Below are positions 23,697 through 34,874 of a DNA stretch of 64,000 nucleotides, in pieces. The notes below the pieces were generated by a model, which saw only the letters and a list, made by a program, of their open reading frames with translations, ran no database searches and was not told the DNA's origin. Positions within the stretch are counted from its first letter, which is position 1. Each line of letters starts with the position of its first letter. Source of the stretch: Agapanthus africanus (Eukaryota; Streptophyta; Magnoliopsida; Asparagales; Amaryllidaceae); contig JASDDO010000016.1 in the NCBI GenBank assembly GCA_030015575.1, positions 178,310,815-178,374,814 on the forward strand. The letters are read 5' to 3'. Both the position numbers and the translations under genes were made by a program.

Positions 23697-24276
23697 TGTT
23701 GGGATCGAAAATTGCACCCCGGTTGACCAAGTCAAAGTCAAGGTTAACCCCAATCCAGGTGGGCCCAAGCCCAAGTCAAGCAGGCCCATGCCCAAGTCGA
23801 GCCCGCGGCCAGCCTCCCCATGCCAACATAGAAATCATGTAATAAATAATTTTTATGTAATTTTTTATGCATGAATGGGCATAAAGACAAATTTTTGTAA
23901 AGCCCACGGCTTATGTGCAAAAAGAAATAGCACATGAGGCATGGGATGGGAAAAATGCCATTTTGTAAAGCCCAAAGGGCTATATGTAAATGTGTAAGCC
24001 TATATAAGGCAACATGATGATGAATAAAGGATATACTTTTCATTCCCTAAAAAATCTTGGGTTCTTTGTGCCTCCTGCTCCTTCCTGAAGGTTCTAAAAC
24101 TTCTCCTTTCTTTTGAATTAAATCAAGAGTTTTACTCTTCCTTTTTCAAAACTAAATAGTTTTTCACCTCAAAACCCACAAAGGGGAGCTTAGATCTTCC
24201 ATTAGATCTCAAAAAGGGGGAGACTTTTAAGTCTCACCCCCTTTTCTCCAAGATCCAGCCGAGCAAGAGGAAGAAG
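23697..24276 (+). repeat. Gag1 5' LTR, first part
   Basis: Starts TGTTGGGATCG and matches 41374-41940 of the 3' LTR closely. It contains short imperfect repeats of GCCCAAGTC around 23760-23800. It ends with AGAAG (24272-24276), the Cop4 target duplication. Confidence 0.9.
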
Positions 24277-26423
24277 TGTTAGAGATAGTGCCCTCATAGT
24301 CAATTATTGGATCGCAGGTACGTGATTGCAATGATTGCGGAGGACCTATCCCGGTATGACAGTCTTACTCGAAATGATAGTATGCTATCTGGTTTGCCTT
24401 TATCAGTCGTGTGCATGTTCAGGTGACTGATTGCATGTTACACTTTGATAGAGCCCTTAGGATCTTGCTTTACTACCAACAGTATGATGGCGATCATATA
24501 CGTGAGAGTTGGGTGGTTTATATGCATATCCTTAATTGTGGTCCCTAGTCGTGGGAGTTTCGAGACAGGGCATCGATACTCCGGAGTAGACTAGTGTATA
24601 CAGTCGAGACCCCGACGAGGGGCGGTGGCCGGTCTCACAAGCCACTGGTGTCAGTTGGATCACCTAAGATGTATACAGGTGCTCATTGGGTTATGAGTAC
24701 ACCGGACAGGACTCGCCGGGAATCTGCTAGTTAGTATTATATCTATCGTCAGATAGCAGTTCCCTGGTGACATGTGTACAGGTTAGTTCATCGACCTGAG
24801 GTCGTCATTTGTCTCGTATGAGTTCCCACTGTGCTTTGATTTCTACCCTACCACGGCTCAAAGGAGTCGTGCAAACAGGTAGCTTTTGGGTACAGTCCCG
24901 AGCCGTATGGAGGCACGTGAGCGGATCGGCAGGGGATTCGTCTCTCCCGGTATTGGGGGCGAGGTCGTGCTGTGTCTAGGAGAGCCATTACACAAAGTCC
25001 ATGGCCATGGCAGGAGATTTACTGGTAGGTACTCCAGTAGTGTCTCAGAGTGTTATTGGGCTTCACTCCGACACGACTTATACTGCTTTTGGGGGTCTGA
25101 CGTTACTAGCCCCCTAGGCGGATATGCGATACTCATTGACGAACGGACCGGACTGTATATACATTGTCACTGTTAGGCTCAGTAGGGTTTTCGGAAGAGT
25201 TCGCTCATCGGTCTCCCTTGAGTTCGCTCCTCGACCACCCTTGAGGTCAGTCCGTGGGCAGCCGTTATGCATAGCTAGTGCCGCTGACGGTTTGTGGTTA
25301 AACCCACTGCCAGGGTGCTGACGAGTCATTAGAGTCCCCCACAGACAGTTTCCCAAGTTCGGGCGAAACGTTGTAGAGGCCGTATGGTTTTATGGCAGGG
25401 TTCGGAAAATGCACGTGCGTTTACGCACGTGTCGATTTTCGGGCAGATGATACTGGTCGGTTTTGGTTTAAGCCGGATTCGAGTATCATATTGAGTAGGT
25501 ATAATATCTTTGTCTCAGTTGCATTTATATTCGGTCGTAATATAAATGCGGGTATATTTATACAGTTTCGGGGTTATCCTGAAAGTCGTTTCAGGATCAC
25601 TTTTGGAAGTTGCCAGTTTCCAGTTTTCTATCAGCCGTCTTTTAACATTCTGTTAAAGACGGATTCATCTTTTCTTCAGATGGAGTGAGTCATCATTCTA
25701 GAAGCTTCTAGAAGTGATGAAGTGGCTTCATGACTCATTAGGCATTAATGGTGTCATTAAAGCTTTTGGTGACTAGCCTAATGACTCATGCTTTGAGTTT
25801 AATTCCTTTTGGATTCCTTAAGATATTTGAGTGAGAAGCTTTTGGTTTATGGTCACCTCCCTCCTCCTACGGTCACCTCCCTCTTCCTTATAAGGTGGCC
25901 GGCCCCTCTCTCTCTCTCGGATCATCGATCTACACTCTCACTTGATTCATTAGAGAAAAGATTATGATAGCATTTGTGTGCATGGAAATTTCATTGCTTC
26001 TTTCATTTCCATCACCCGATCAAATGGCAACTTCATTAACCGATCGTCCACGGATTTGGACGAAGTGAGACAAAGTCATCTACTCATTCTCTACATCAAT
26101 CTTGGTCGTCTCTTTTAGCAAACTTGACGATCGAGTTGCCTCGAGTCAGAGGCGGGAGCCCGTTTAAAGAACCGATCATGTGGTGCCACCTCGACGAAGG
26201 ACATCGGAGATCGACGAGATCGGAGCAGCCGCAACGGAGCGTGGGATGATGGTTGAAGAACGAAGGACTCGGATCGTTCGGTATAACCATTCTACACTCT
26301 TTACAGTTTGTTAGTTTAGCAATAATGGCAGATCCGGGTTAAAGTATACGATAGCACCAGTTAAAAAGTTTTTGTTCCGCATTTGGCGGTTGTAGACTGC
26401 CGGGGTGCTAGCGTAGACTTACA
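24277..26423 (+). repeat. Cop4 5' LTR (2147 bp)
   Basis: Starts TGTTAGAGATAG and ends ACTTACA before the primer site. Hairpin CACGTGCG-TTTA-CGCACGTG at 25412-25431. A pyrimidine-rich CTCTCTCTCTC tract lies near 25907. ORFs of 64 to 98 codons on both strands are not genes. Confidence 0.93.
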
Positions 26424-26424
26424 G

Positions 26425-26437
26425 TGGTATCAGAGCC
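26425..26437 (+). promoter_or_regulatory. Primer-binding site (Cop4)
   Basis: TGGTATCAGAGCC, one base after the LTR end; initiator-Met tRNA type. Confidence 0.93.
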
Positions 26438-26634
26438 TCACCATTTTGCTATACTAACTTGTGCTAACGCGTTTAAAACATCGATCCGACCGGAAATCGA
26501 AAACTACAAAATCCTATGCCGACAGTTTCTGTTGATTTTGAACAGTGTCAAAATTGATTTCTGGATGTCTTAAAAATCCGAGCAGGCAATTTTAAGACCC
26601 ACGACAAAATTTGGAGTCGTGACTCCTCCAAGTT

Positions 26635-26681
26635 GCCGCGGAAGCGCGGCCAAACCCATGGTTTGGCCGCCCTTCCGCGGC
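26635..26681. promoter_or_regulatory. Paired palindromes, Cop4 leader
   Basis: GCCGCGGAAGCGCGGC (26635-26650) and GCCGCCCTTCCGCGGC (26666-26681), starts 31 bp apart, 210 bp after the primer site as in Cop2. The spacer holds a further inverted repeat, CCAAACCCATGGTTTGG. Confidence 0.82.
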
Positions 26682-28152
26682 CATGTGAGGAGCACGTGCT
26701 CCCAATTTTTTCCAGTGGGTTCTAATTGGGATTTTGGGGTTTTTGATATATTTATTTTTGGCCCAGGTTTTGTTACTGTTCACCAGTAAGCTGTGGGGCC
26801 CACTTTTTAATATTTCGTGTTTGGTCGATCGAAATTTAAACACGTTAGTTTACAGTGCTTACATTATATCTCCGACCGGGAATGTCATTTGATCGGTAAA
26901 CCGCGTCCGATTGCTATAGCTCTTTTAGACGGGTTTGCGAACGTGACATTCGCGTTGATGTTCTGTGTTGTGCTGTAATGTTGCGGATTTGTCGTGGTGG
27001 ATAGCAGTGTGCAATGGTAGTACAGTTTGAGTTTATTTGTACATTTGATATTGCGGGGCGAGCGTCCAACTTGTGGACTGCCGTCACTGCCTGTTGTATA
27101 ATATTCTTTTTGGGGCACGACCAGGTTGCGGTCGATGTACCTATTGTACTATTTTTCATTACTGTACTAGGTTTTACCCCGAGACGGAGTGCACGGATAG
27201 CCGGGTTCTGGGGGGCAACGGGTCCGCAGCTCATGGCTTTGAGAGGCAGAGGGGCCCCACTTCAGAATTGGCAGACTATTCGCCGCACTCGTAGGGGGTA
27301 TAGGTTGACCCAAGGAGGGGTGCCCAAGCTTACCGGATTTCGTGGAGTGCTGGGTGGTCCATTCACTATGCTGTGTGGGGACTACCTCGCTTCAGGTTTT
27401 GGCGGGTAACTTGCCGCACCCGTAGGGGTCTAGGTTTCATTGCACAGGCTATCCACACGACAGGGGAACGTCGAGTTTCAGCAGCGGCTCTGTGAAACTC
27501 GGGGATCCCAGATTATCTGTATTGTTCTGTGATGCTTATTACTTTTCTGTAATGTTGCATACTATCACTCCTGGAGCGATTATTGTATATTGGTTTATAT
27601 ACTATTAGATGTTGTATATGTTTTACACCCGCGCTAGTCCAGTCCCCGCTCTGTCGTTAGTTAAGTAACCTAACGGGTGATGACGGGACCCAGTGACGAA
27701 TGCGGATGGCATATACGTACATTTTATTTTCGTTCTTTTCTGGTGTGATTGATTGATGGGACTGCATTGATTCTGATCAATGCAAAGTAAAAACAAACCT
27801 GTATACAGTTGTTGGAACAATTTAAAAAGTGTTCTTACAAAGACGTTTTCTTTTGTTATGCATAGCGGTATTCAGTGGAATATCCTGCACCTCATTCGAC
27901 GGGGCAAGGGCCGATATCCCTTCACCGGGACTGACCCCTTGGGCAGAAGTTTGCGTCAGAGTAATAACTGCACTATAGTCGATTACAAGTTGCTTTGCAT
28001 AGCGGTATTCAGTGGAATATCCTGCACCTCATTCCACGAGGAAAGAGCCGAGATCCCTTTACCGGGAGTGACCTCTTTAGCAAAAGGTTTTCGCCACTAT
28101 ATTTTAAAAAGCTATCAGGTTCCTTCAGCGATATCAAGTTCACTACGCTAAA

Positions 28153-28421
28153 GGTTTTTCGCCAAAAACCAGCCGTAGCCCTCCGTCATTTCATATGGAT
28201 GGTCAGTAGTATTCAAGCTATGTTGGTCTAGCCCTTAGCTAGGACATAGTGATTGGTAGCTGCTGGGGTGTTCACATGTTGCATAGATAGATGAGTTGGT
28301 TTGGGACAGTCGTACAGCCTTGTTGGCCCTTAGTCAAGGGCGAGTACGGGTGGGTTCAAATTAACAAGATAATGATGGGAAGAACTTGACATGTGACTTA
28401 TGGTGGGCTGGCCCTTAGTCA
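28153..28421 (+). promoter_or_regulatory. Cop4 leader hairpin group (4 hairpins)
   Basis: GGTTTTT-CGCC-AAAAACC (28153-28170); CTAGC-CCTTA-GCTAG (28228-28242); TTGGC-CCTTA-GTCAA (28323-28337); TGGC-CCTTA-GTCA (28409-28421). All three loops read CCTTA. In the first, both arms have changed together (TTGGC/GTCAA to CTAGC/GCTAG), keeping the stem and the loop. Confidence 0.8.
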
Positions 28422-28550
28422 CGATCATAAGAGCATGGGGCAAAATCTATATCAGGAGTTTCTAAAGAAACTGAAACTTGCCAAGTATGCGCATACCTTA
28501 TGGAGTATGAGTAACGTGGATGCATTCCATCACGTTATCATGCGATGAGA

Positions 28551-31500
28551 GTTGGATCCTGATTCCCACTGATGAGTTGGTTTACTCTTCGGGTGATCCC
28601 GATTGATTCTTCTTTAGGTTTGGAGGAGAATTTGACAGGACAGTGGGAGGTTTCCGGATTAGATAAAGTGATGACCATTCTGATCTAGGTTAGAGTGCAC
28701 GCAGAGTGTTTCTTTTCTCTCTCTCTCTTTGGCAGCGACCTTTGACCGACCCTAGACTATGACTCAGTGACCAGGTTGACCGAACCTTCTTAAAATACTG
28801 GCTTTTGGATTGTCTGAGTTGCATAAGTCATTGCCACTCCTTCTTTTACCCTTTGAATTTCTCAGAACACCCGTATTACTACGGATATCCACTTCCATTG
28901 GATAGATCCATCGTATGGTTATATACGAACTCGAAGGGACTTCTTCGGGGATGGATCCAGGTTCAGGAGAAATAGAATTGGTTTATTCAGTTGTCTTTTA
29001 TTATCACCTTCTCTCAGGTTGCGAGAGCTCCTTGGTTTAGGAGAGTACACCTATTACGCCTATTGGATAGTCTTATTCCAAACCATAGGCTGGTGCCGAA
29101 AGGTAGGGAATGAAGAAAACCAATTAGCCTAAGGAGGGTGTGCAGAAGGTAATATGTAAAGACAAAATAAAGGGATTAGAAAGAGGGCAAAGTAAATTGC
29201 GACTAATATCATTCACGACCAAAACCGCGTACTTCATCGCCGCTCCTATTTCACCTTTAAGAAGAATAAGGTATTATTCAGTTGTCTTTTATCGTCACCT
29301 TCTCTCGAGATGCGAGTACTCCTTAGTTTAGGAGGGTACACCTATTATGCTTACTGGATAGTCTTCTTCCAAACCATAGGCTGGTGCCGAACGGTAGGGA
29401 AGGAAGAAAACCAGTTAGCCTAACGATGGTGTACAGAAGGTAACAACTAAAGACAAATAAAGGGATTTGGAGAGACGGCAATAAAATATACGGTTGAAGT
29501 CATGAGATTGATTATGGAAGAGGCATTGCTAAGAATACCAGGATACCCCTACGAAACATTTTCATGTTTCAGTGCATTATTAAAGGAAAAACTGTTTTCC
29601 CAATTAGACACTTACTCCAAGGGTATGTATTTACCAGGTTTCATTCTCATATCTGTATGGTTTTACAGATGATGAGTGGGAGTAAGATATTGGGAATTGG
29701 GTGATCATCCTCATTATATCGGAATTCGTTGTAATTGGTGATATTTGAGGAAATCGCCAGGGTACAGTTTTCCACCTACAACGCACAGGTTTTGAGTTGT
29801 TTAACTCAGCGGACTTATACAGAGTATTGTATGTTGTCCAGTGTCCACCAAGACAAAGGGGTAGGTCCTCGTACTATGTTCTATTTACTTATAACTTCTC
29901 TAGTATTTAGACGAGTGTTTCGTAGAAATACAAGGTCTAAGTTTTGAGAAGTTGTGGGTATAAGAATAAAGTAGAGAACCAGGAATCACAAGTATCGGGA
30001 TTCTTTAAAGAGATCGAAGATGTAGATTCTTGTGATTGGTATTCAGATGATAGTGATGGTTTTGAGAAACGTGTTTCTCTTTCAGGTTACTCATAATTGG
30101 ATGGATTCCTAAGTTGAGTAATGCTGATTAACCTCTTTCCATTAAGTTGATATGCACTGGAGACAGCTGCATGATTTGAATATGGTTCCGATTAAATAAG
30201 TGCCAAAGTTTCTGTATTGGATATAGAATGGATCGTACCTTAAAAGAAATTAAGGTACGGGGAGTTGTCCAGCTTATGCTTAAAACCAGACACTGGATAA
30301 CTCAGGGCACGTTTCTGTAGTGGCTGTTTGTGGGTTGACCCTGGCTATGACGAGGGTTGATATTCTACCATTTGGAAGATCAATAGTGATATTGTTCTTG
30401 ACTTGCCACAGTTTTAGTAAAAATGGATCTTTTTCAGAAAACAGTAGTGGGAGTATGGTAGAACTGGAAGAGATTCCAGAACCGCGAACGATTACGGAAA
30501 ATTTAATAGGACCTATACATTCAATTAGGTTTGACATTCCAATAGCCACTCCGCAGGTATGGTAGGTAACCTCAGACACCCGAGAGGTACTTCGGTAGGC
30601 TCAAGGACGGTGACAGGGAGGTTCTTATCTACCAAGACTTGACACTACTGTTGTTCCAGGATATGAGACCCGGTAGGAGGGTTGTCGTAGTCAGTGGGAG
30701 CAGCGGAAGAATAGTGGGCAAGATGCTTATATCTATTTATAGACTTGAGCAGTTATAGCGGAGATAGATCATCTAATTTTGATGTGACAGTCATGGGTTT
30801 GACTTCAATCAGAATAAGGGATGGATCAGTTAAGAAGGTAGTAGGGTGTGATGTCATGGTATCTGGATGACATACACAGAGTAGGAAGTAAAATTCCTAT
30901 AACTACGATCGGTTGTACTGTGGTCGTCACACAGTTGTTTCTCCAGACAGGATATGGATATAATATTTGACATTCTGGTTTCTAGATCTATGGTTTTAGA
31001 TCTGGATTTGGGTAGTTTCCCAATGTGGGTACTTTGACAGATATTCTAATGGTTTTTGGAATAGTTGACTCCTAGCATGGTGGTGTACCTGCAGGTGATG
31101 GAGTCACCCTCTCTAAAGGTGTCGTATAGACTAAAGGGGAGAGGGATGTGCATGATTGGCAGATCACTTGCTTAGGCAATTGAGTCAATCATGAGATATC
31201 AAGTACCACACCAGATGTTGTTTTTTGCACTAGATGCAATAAGTTTGTATTAATCCAATTCTGGAGAAACATAAGGAAGCAATTTTAGAACATTAGTACA
31301 TGTTCTACGGATTTGATAACGGCAGCCTCTTTCGGGAGACGGTTATCATTCCAGGCTTCAAAGGTGACATTGATGACAGAGTGATTGTCAGAGTTTTAGT
31401 TTTCCCTCTGACGAGGGACAGTATTATGGACAGGTGGTCCAAGAGGATACTGTGGGAAGCAAGGTGCCCGATACTGATTAGGTTCAGTGATCGATTCAGT

Positions 31501-31784
31501 CTAAGAAGTTTGGATATGGAGTTCATTTATGAACTAAGGTCCCATCAGATATCCAGACATGTTCTAAGACAGGTATTACTCAATTCGGGAGATGGCTTTT
31601 CTCCGCGAACTTGAGATTAAGAGAGATATAGAAAGATACTTCTAGGCGGATCCACTCACTGAGGCTATTTCTCGAACACAATAGTTTTACAAACGGGCTT
31701 TGTGAAACTGATTAGTAGAGGAGTTGGATGTTCGGTTTCACACGGGCTGTGAGTAGTCGACATCGCAATATTAGCCTTGAGTGC
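28551..31784 (+). pseudogene. Decayed copia pol (Cop4)
   Basis: Colinear with the Cop2 relics and, at lower similarity, with the Cop5 pol. It carries the RT block near 30675-30770, the catalytic-region relic near 30860-30910, and an RNase H end from about 31620. It shares many of the same disruptions as Cop2, so the decay predates their separation and the dead form itself has multiplied. A pyrimidine tract and CAG lie at 28709-28732. No product expected. Confidence 0.8.
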
Positions 31785-31795
31785 AAGTGGGAGAT
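31785..31795 (+). promoter_or_regulatory. Polypurine tract (Cop4)
   Basis: AAGTGGGAGAT directly before the 3' LTR. Confidence 0.88.
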
Positions 31796-33942
31796 TGTTG
31801 GAGATAGTGCCCTCATAGTCAATTATTGGATCGCAGGTACGTGATTGCAATGATTGCGGAGGACCTATCCCGGTATGACAGTCTTACTCGAAATGATAGT
31901 ATGCTATCTGGTTTGCCTTTATCAGTCGTGTGCATGTTCAGGTGACTGATTGCATGTTACACTTTGATAGAGCCCTTAGGATCTTGCTTTACTACCAACA
32001 GTATGATGGCGATCATATACGTGAGAGTTGGGTGGTTTATATGCATATCCTTAATTGTGGTCCCTAGTCGTGGGAGTTTCGAGACAGGGCATCGATACTC
32101 CGGAGTAGACTAGTGTATACAGTCGAGACCCCGACGAGGGGCGGTGGCCGGTCTCACAAGCCACTGGTGTCAGTTGGATCACCTAAGATGTATACAGGTG
32201 CTCATTGGGTTATGAGTACACCGGACAGGACTCGCCGGGAATCTGCTAGTTAGTATTATATCTATCGTCAGATAGCAGTTCCCTGGTGACATGTGTACAG
32301 GTTAGTTCATCGACCTGAGGTCGTCATTTGTCTCGTATGAGTTCCCACTGTGCTTTGATTTCTACCCTACCACGGCTCAAAGGAGTCGTGCAAACAGGTA
32401 GCTTTTGGGTACAGTCCCGAGCCGTATGGAGGCACGTGAGCGGATCGGCAGGGGATTCGTCTCTCCCGGTATTGGGGGCGAGGTCGTGCTGTGTCTAGGA
32501 GAGCCATTACACAAAGTCCATGGCCATGGCAGGAGATTTACTGGTAGGTACTCCAGTAGTGTCTCAGAGTGTTATTGGGCTTCACTCCGACACGACTTAT
32601 ACTGCTTTTGGGGGTCTGACGTTACTAGCCCCCTAGGCGGATATGCGATACTCATTGACGAACGGACCGGACTGTATATACATTGTCACTGTTAGGCTCA
32701 GTAGGGTTTTCGGAAGAGTTCGCTCATCGGTCTCCCTTGAGTTCGCTCCTCGACCACCCTTGAGGTCAGTCCGTGGGCAGCCGTTATGCATAGCTAGTGC
32801 CGCTGACGGTTTGTGGTTAAACCCACTGCCAGGGTGCTGACGAGTCATTAGAGTCCCCCACAGACAGTTTCCCAAGTTCGGGCGAAACGTTGTAGAGGCC
32901 GTATGGTTTTATGGCAGGGTTCGGAAAATGCACGTGCGTTTACGCACGTGTCGATTTTCGGGCAGATGATACTGGTCGGTTTTGGTTTAAGCCGGATTCG
33001 AGTATCATATTGAGTAGGTATAATATCTTTGTCTCAGTTGCATTTATATTCGGTCGTAATATAAATGCGGGTATATTTATACAGTTTCGGGGTTATCCTG
33101 AAAGTCGTTTCAGGATCACTTTTGGAAGTTGCCAGTTTCCAGTTTTCTATCAGCCGTCTTTTAACATTCTGTTAAAGACGGATTCATCTTTTCTTCAGAT
33201 GGAGTGAGTCATCATTCTAGAAGCTTCTAGAAGTGATGAAGTGGCTTCATGACTCATTAGGCATTAATGGTGTCATTAAAGCTTTTGGTGACTAGCCTAA
33301 TGACTCATGCTTTGAGTTTAATTCCTTTTGGATTCCTTAAGATATTTGAGTGAGAAGCTTTTGGTTTATGGTCACCTCCCTCCTCCTACGGTCACCTCCC
33401 TCTTCCTTATAAGGTGGCCGGCCCCTCTCTCTCTCTCGGATCATCGATCTACACTCTCACTTGATTCATTAGAGAAAAGATTATGATAGCATTTGTGTGC
33501 ATGGAAATTTCATTGCTTCTTTCATTTCCATCACCCGATCAAATGGCAACTTCATTAACCGATCGTCCACGGATTTGGACGAAGTGAGACAAAGTCATCT
33601 ACTCATTCTCTACATCAATCTTGGTCGTCTCTTTTAGCAAACTTGACGATCGAGTTGCCTCGAGTCAGAGGCGGGAGCCCGTTTAAAGAACCGATCATGT
33701 GGTGCCACCTCGACGAAGGACATCGGAGATCGACGAGATCGGAGCAGCCGCAACGGAGCGTGGGATGATGGTTGAAGAACGAAGGACTCGGATCGTTCGG
33801 TATAACCATTCTACACTCTTTACAGTTTGTTAGTTTAGCAATAATGGCAGATCCGGGTTAAAGTATACGATAGCACCAGTTAAAAAGTTTTTGTTCCGCA
33901 TTTGGCGGTTGTAGACTGCCGGGGTGCTAGCGTAGACTTACA
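31796..33942 (+). repeat. Cop4 3' LTR (2147 bp)
   Basis: Same length as the 5' LTR at a constant offset of 7519 bp and essentially identical. Hairpin at 32931-32950. Followed by the AGAAG duplication. Confidence 0.93.
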
Positions 33943-33947
33943 AGAAG

Positions 33948-34732
33948 AAGGAGACCCATCTCCAGAAATCCCATCTTGGGAAGATCTAGAGCCAAAGGGA
34001 GAAACAAAGCAGCCCCTTTGATCATTTCTAGATATTTTTAGGAGTCTAACTCCATTCAAGATCCATTAGAGTTTAACTCCCTAAATAAATCTCTGTTAGG
34101 AGTTCAACTCCATAAGTCAAATCGGGAGCACATCTCCCAGTGCAGGGACCAAGTCCCTTTACTGCTGGGGCGCAGCGCCCGCGTGCCAGGCACGTGGTGC
34201 GCTGGCGCTCTGGCGCTCAGCGCCCGCGTGCCAGGCACGTGGTGCGCTGGCGCTTTCTTCCATGCATCCTTTGGATGCCCTTTCCCTTTATATATATATA
34301 TGTGTGTATGTGTGTGTGTGTGTGTGTGTGTATAAACACACACATACTCCACAACATTGTTCCCGTTGGAAAAAATTTCTAGCGGTGCGCTGCCCCGCAC
34401 CCCACAAGGGGCTGCTAGCCCCGTTGACCCCCTTCCCGATATCCGGGTAGCGGGACCCCCGTAAAAACTCTATGGGGCCCCCGATATATCCAAAACCCCT
34501 TCAAAACACAACACTGCACATTGAGTTCGCATGACCAGTTTAACCCGTTAATCGGAGGTTCTCTCGCTCTAATAGAGAGGGGTAATTAACGACAGCTTAG
34601 TCCGCGGCTGCCGGAGATTCGGATCCCCGCAATCAATAAACCCCAGCTTATCCTAGGCAGGGGGAATATGTAATGCGCCTGACAAGCGCGCGCGTATTCC
34701 CATCTCAATGGGGTAACGAAAAACACCCTACA
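33948..34732 (+). repeat. Gag1 5' LTR, second part
   Basis: Resumes after the AGAAG duplication (33943-33947), matching 41950-42812 plus 53140-53233. It contains two 45-bp G-box units (34171-34255), a TA/TG run (about 34287-34332) and the LTR end CACCCTACA at 34732. The 3' LTR is longer, mostly because it has six G-box units. Confidence 0.9.
34171..34255 (+). repeat. G-box minisatellite, two units (Gag1 5' LTR)
   Basis: Two 45-bp GC-rich units, each with CACGTG (34191-34196 and 34236-34241), about 35 bp before a TTTATATATATA stretch. In plants CACGTG is the core G-box bound by bHLH and bZIP factors. The position suggests an LTR promoter, but that is inference. Confidence 0.8.
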
Positions 34733-34737
34733 GATTC

Positions 34738-34755
34738 TGGCACGCCCGGTGGGAC
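34738..34755 (+). promoter_or_regulatory. Putative primer-binding site (Gag1)
   Basis: TGGCACGCCCGGTGGGAC, five bases after the LTR end. It begins TGG as expected for pairing with a tRNA CCA end. I cannot assign the tRNA from memory with confidence. Confidence 0.7.
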
Positions 34756-34874
34756 CAATCTCTCCTCCCATATTTCGGATTAAACATTTATGCGAACTCA
34801 ATCAATATACATATCGATATTTATACTAAAATAATGCTCTTTCATGCTGGTTTTCAAGCAATCACTTTTCAAAA

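Larger units (their letters stand above)
26438..28550 (+). other. Cop4 leader, noncoding, no gag
   Basis: Colinear with Cop2 5327-7426. It holds the paired palindromes (26635), the duplicated conserved block (about 27858 and 27996) and the hairpin group (28153-28421). The longest ORFs (131 and 123 codons) are not shared as reading frames with Cop2 or Cop5 and do not resemble Gag. Confidence 0.75.
24277..33942 (+). mobile_element. Cop4: very young non-autonomous copia element
   Basis: TSD AGAAG (24272-24276 and 33943-33947). The LTRs are 24277-26423 and 31796-33942, 2147 bp each. I noticed one difference between them (TGTTAGA versus TGTTGGA), and every ORF in one recurs unchanged at +7519 in the other. 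The interior has primer site, leader, decayed pol and polypurine tract. Near-identical LTRs with a dead pol mean it moved recently with enzymes from elsewhere. Confidence 0.92.

Noticed and set aside
25114-25688. ORFs of 65-98 codons that recur unchanged at 32633-33207 and as variants at 4300, 11913 and 25392.
   Set aside because: They lie inside copia LTRs and recur because the LTRs do. Frames are not kept between families and cross the hairpin and regulatory part of the LTR.
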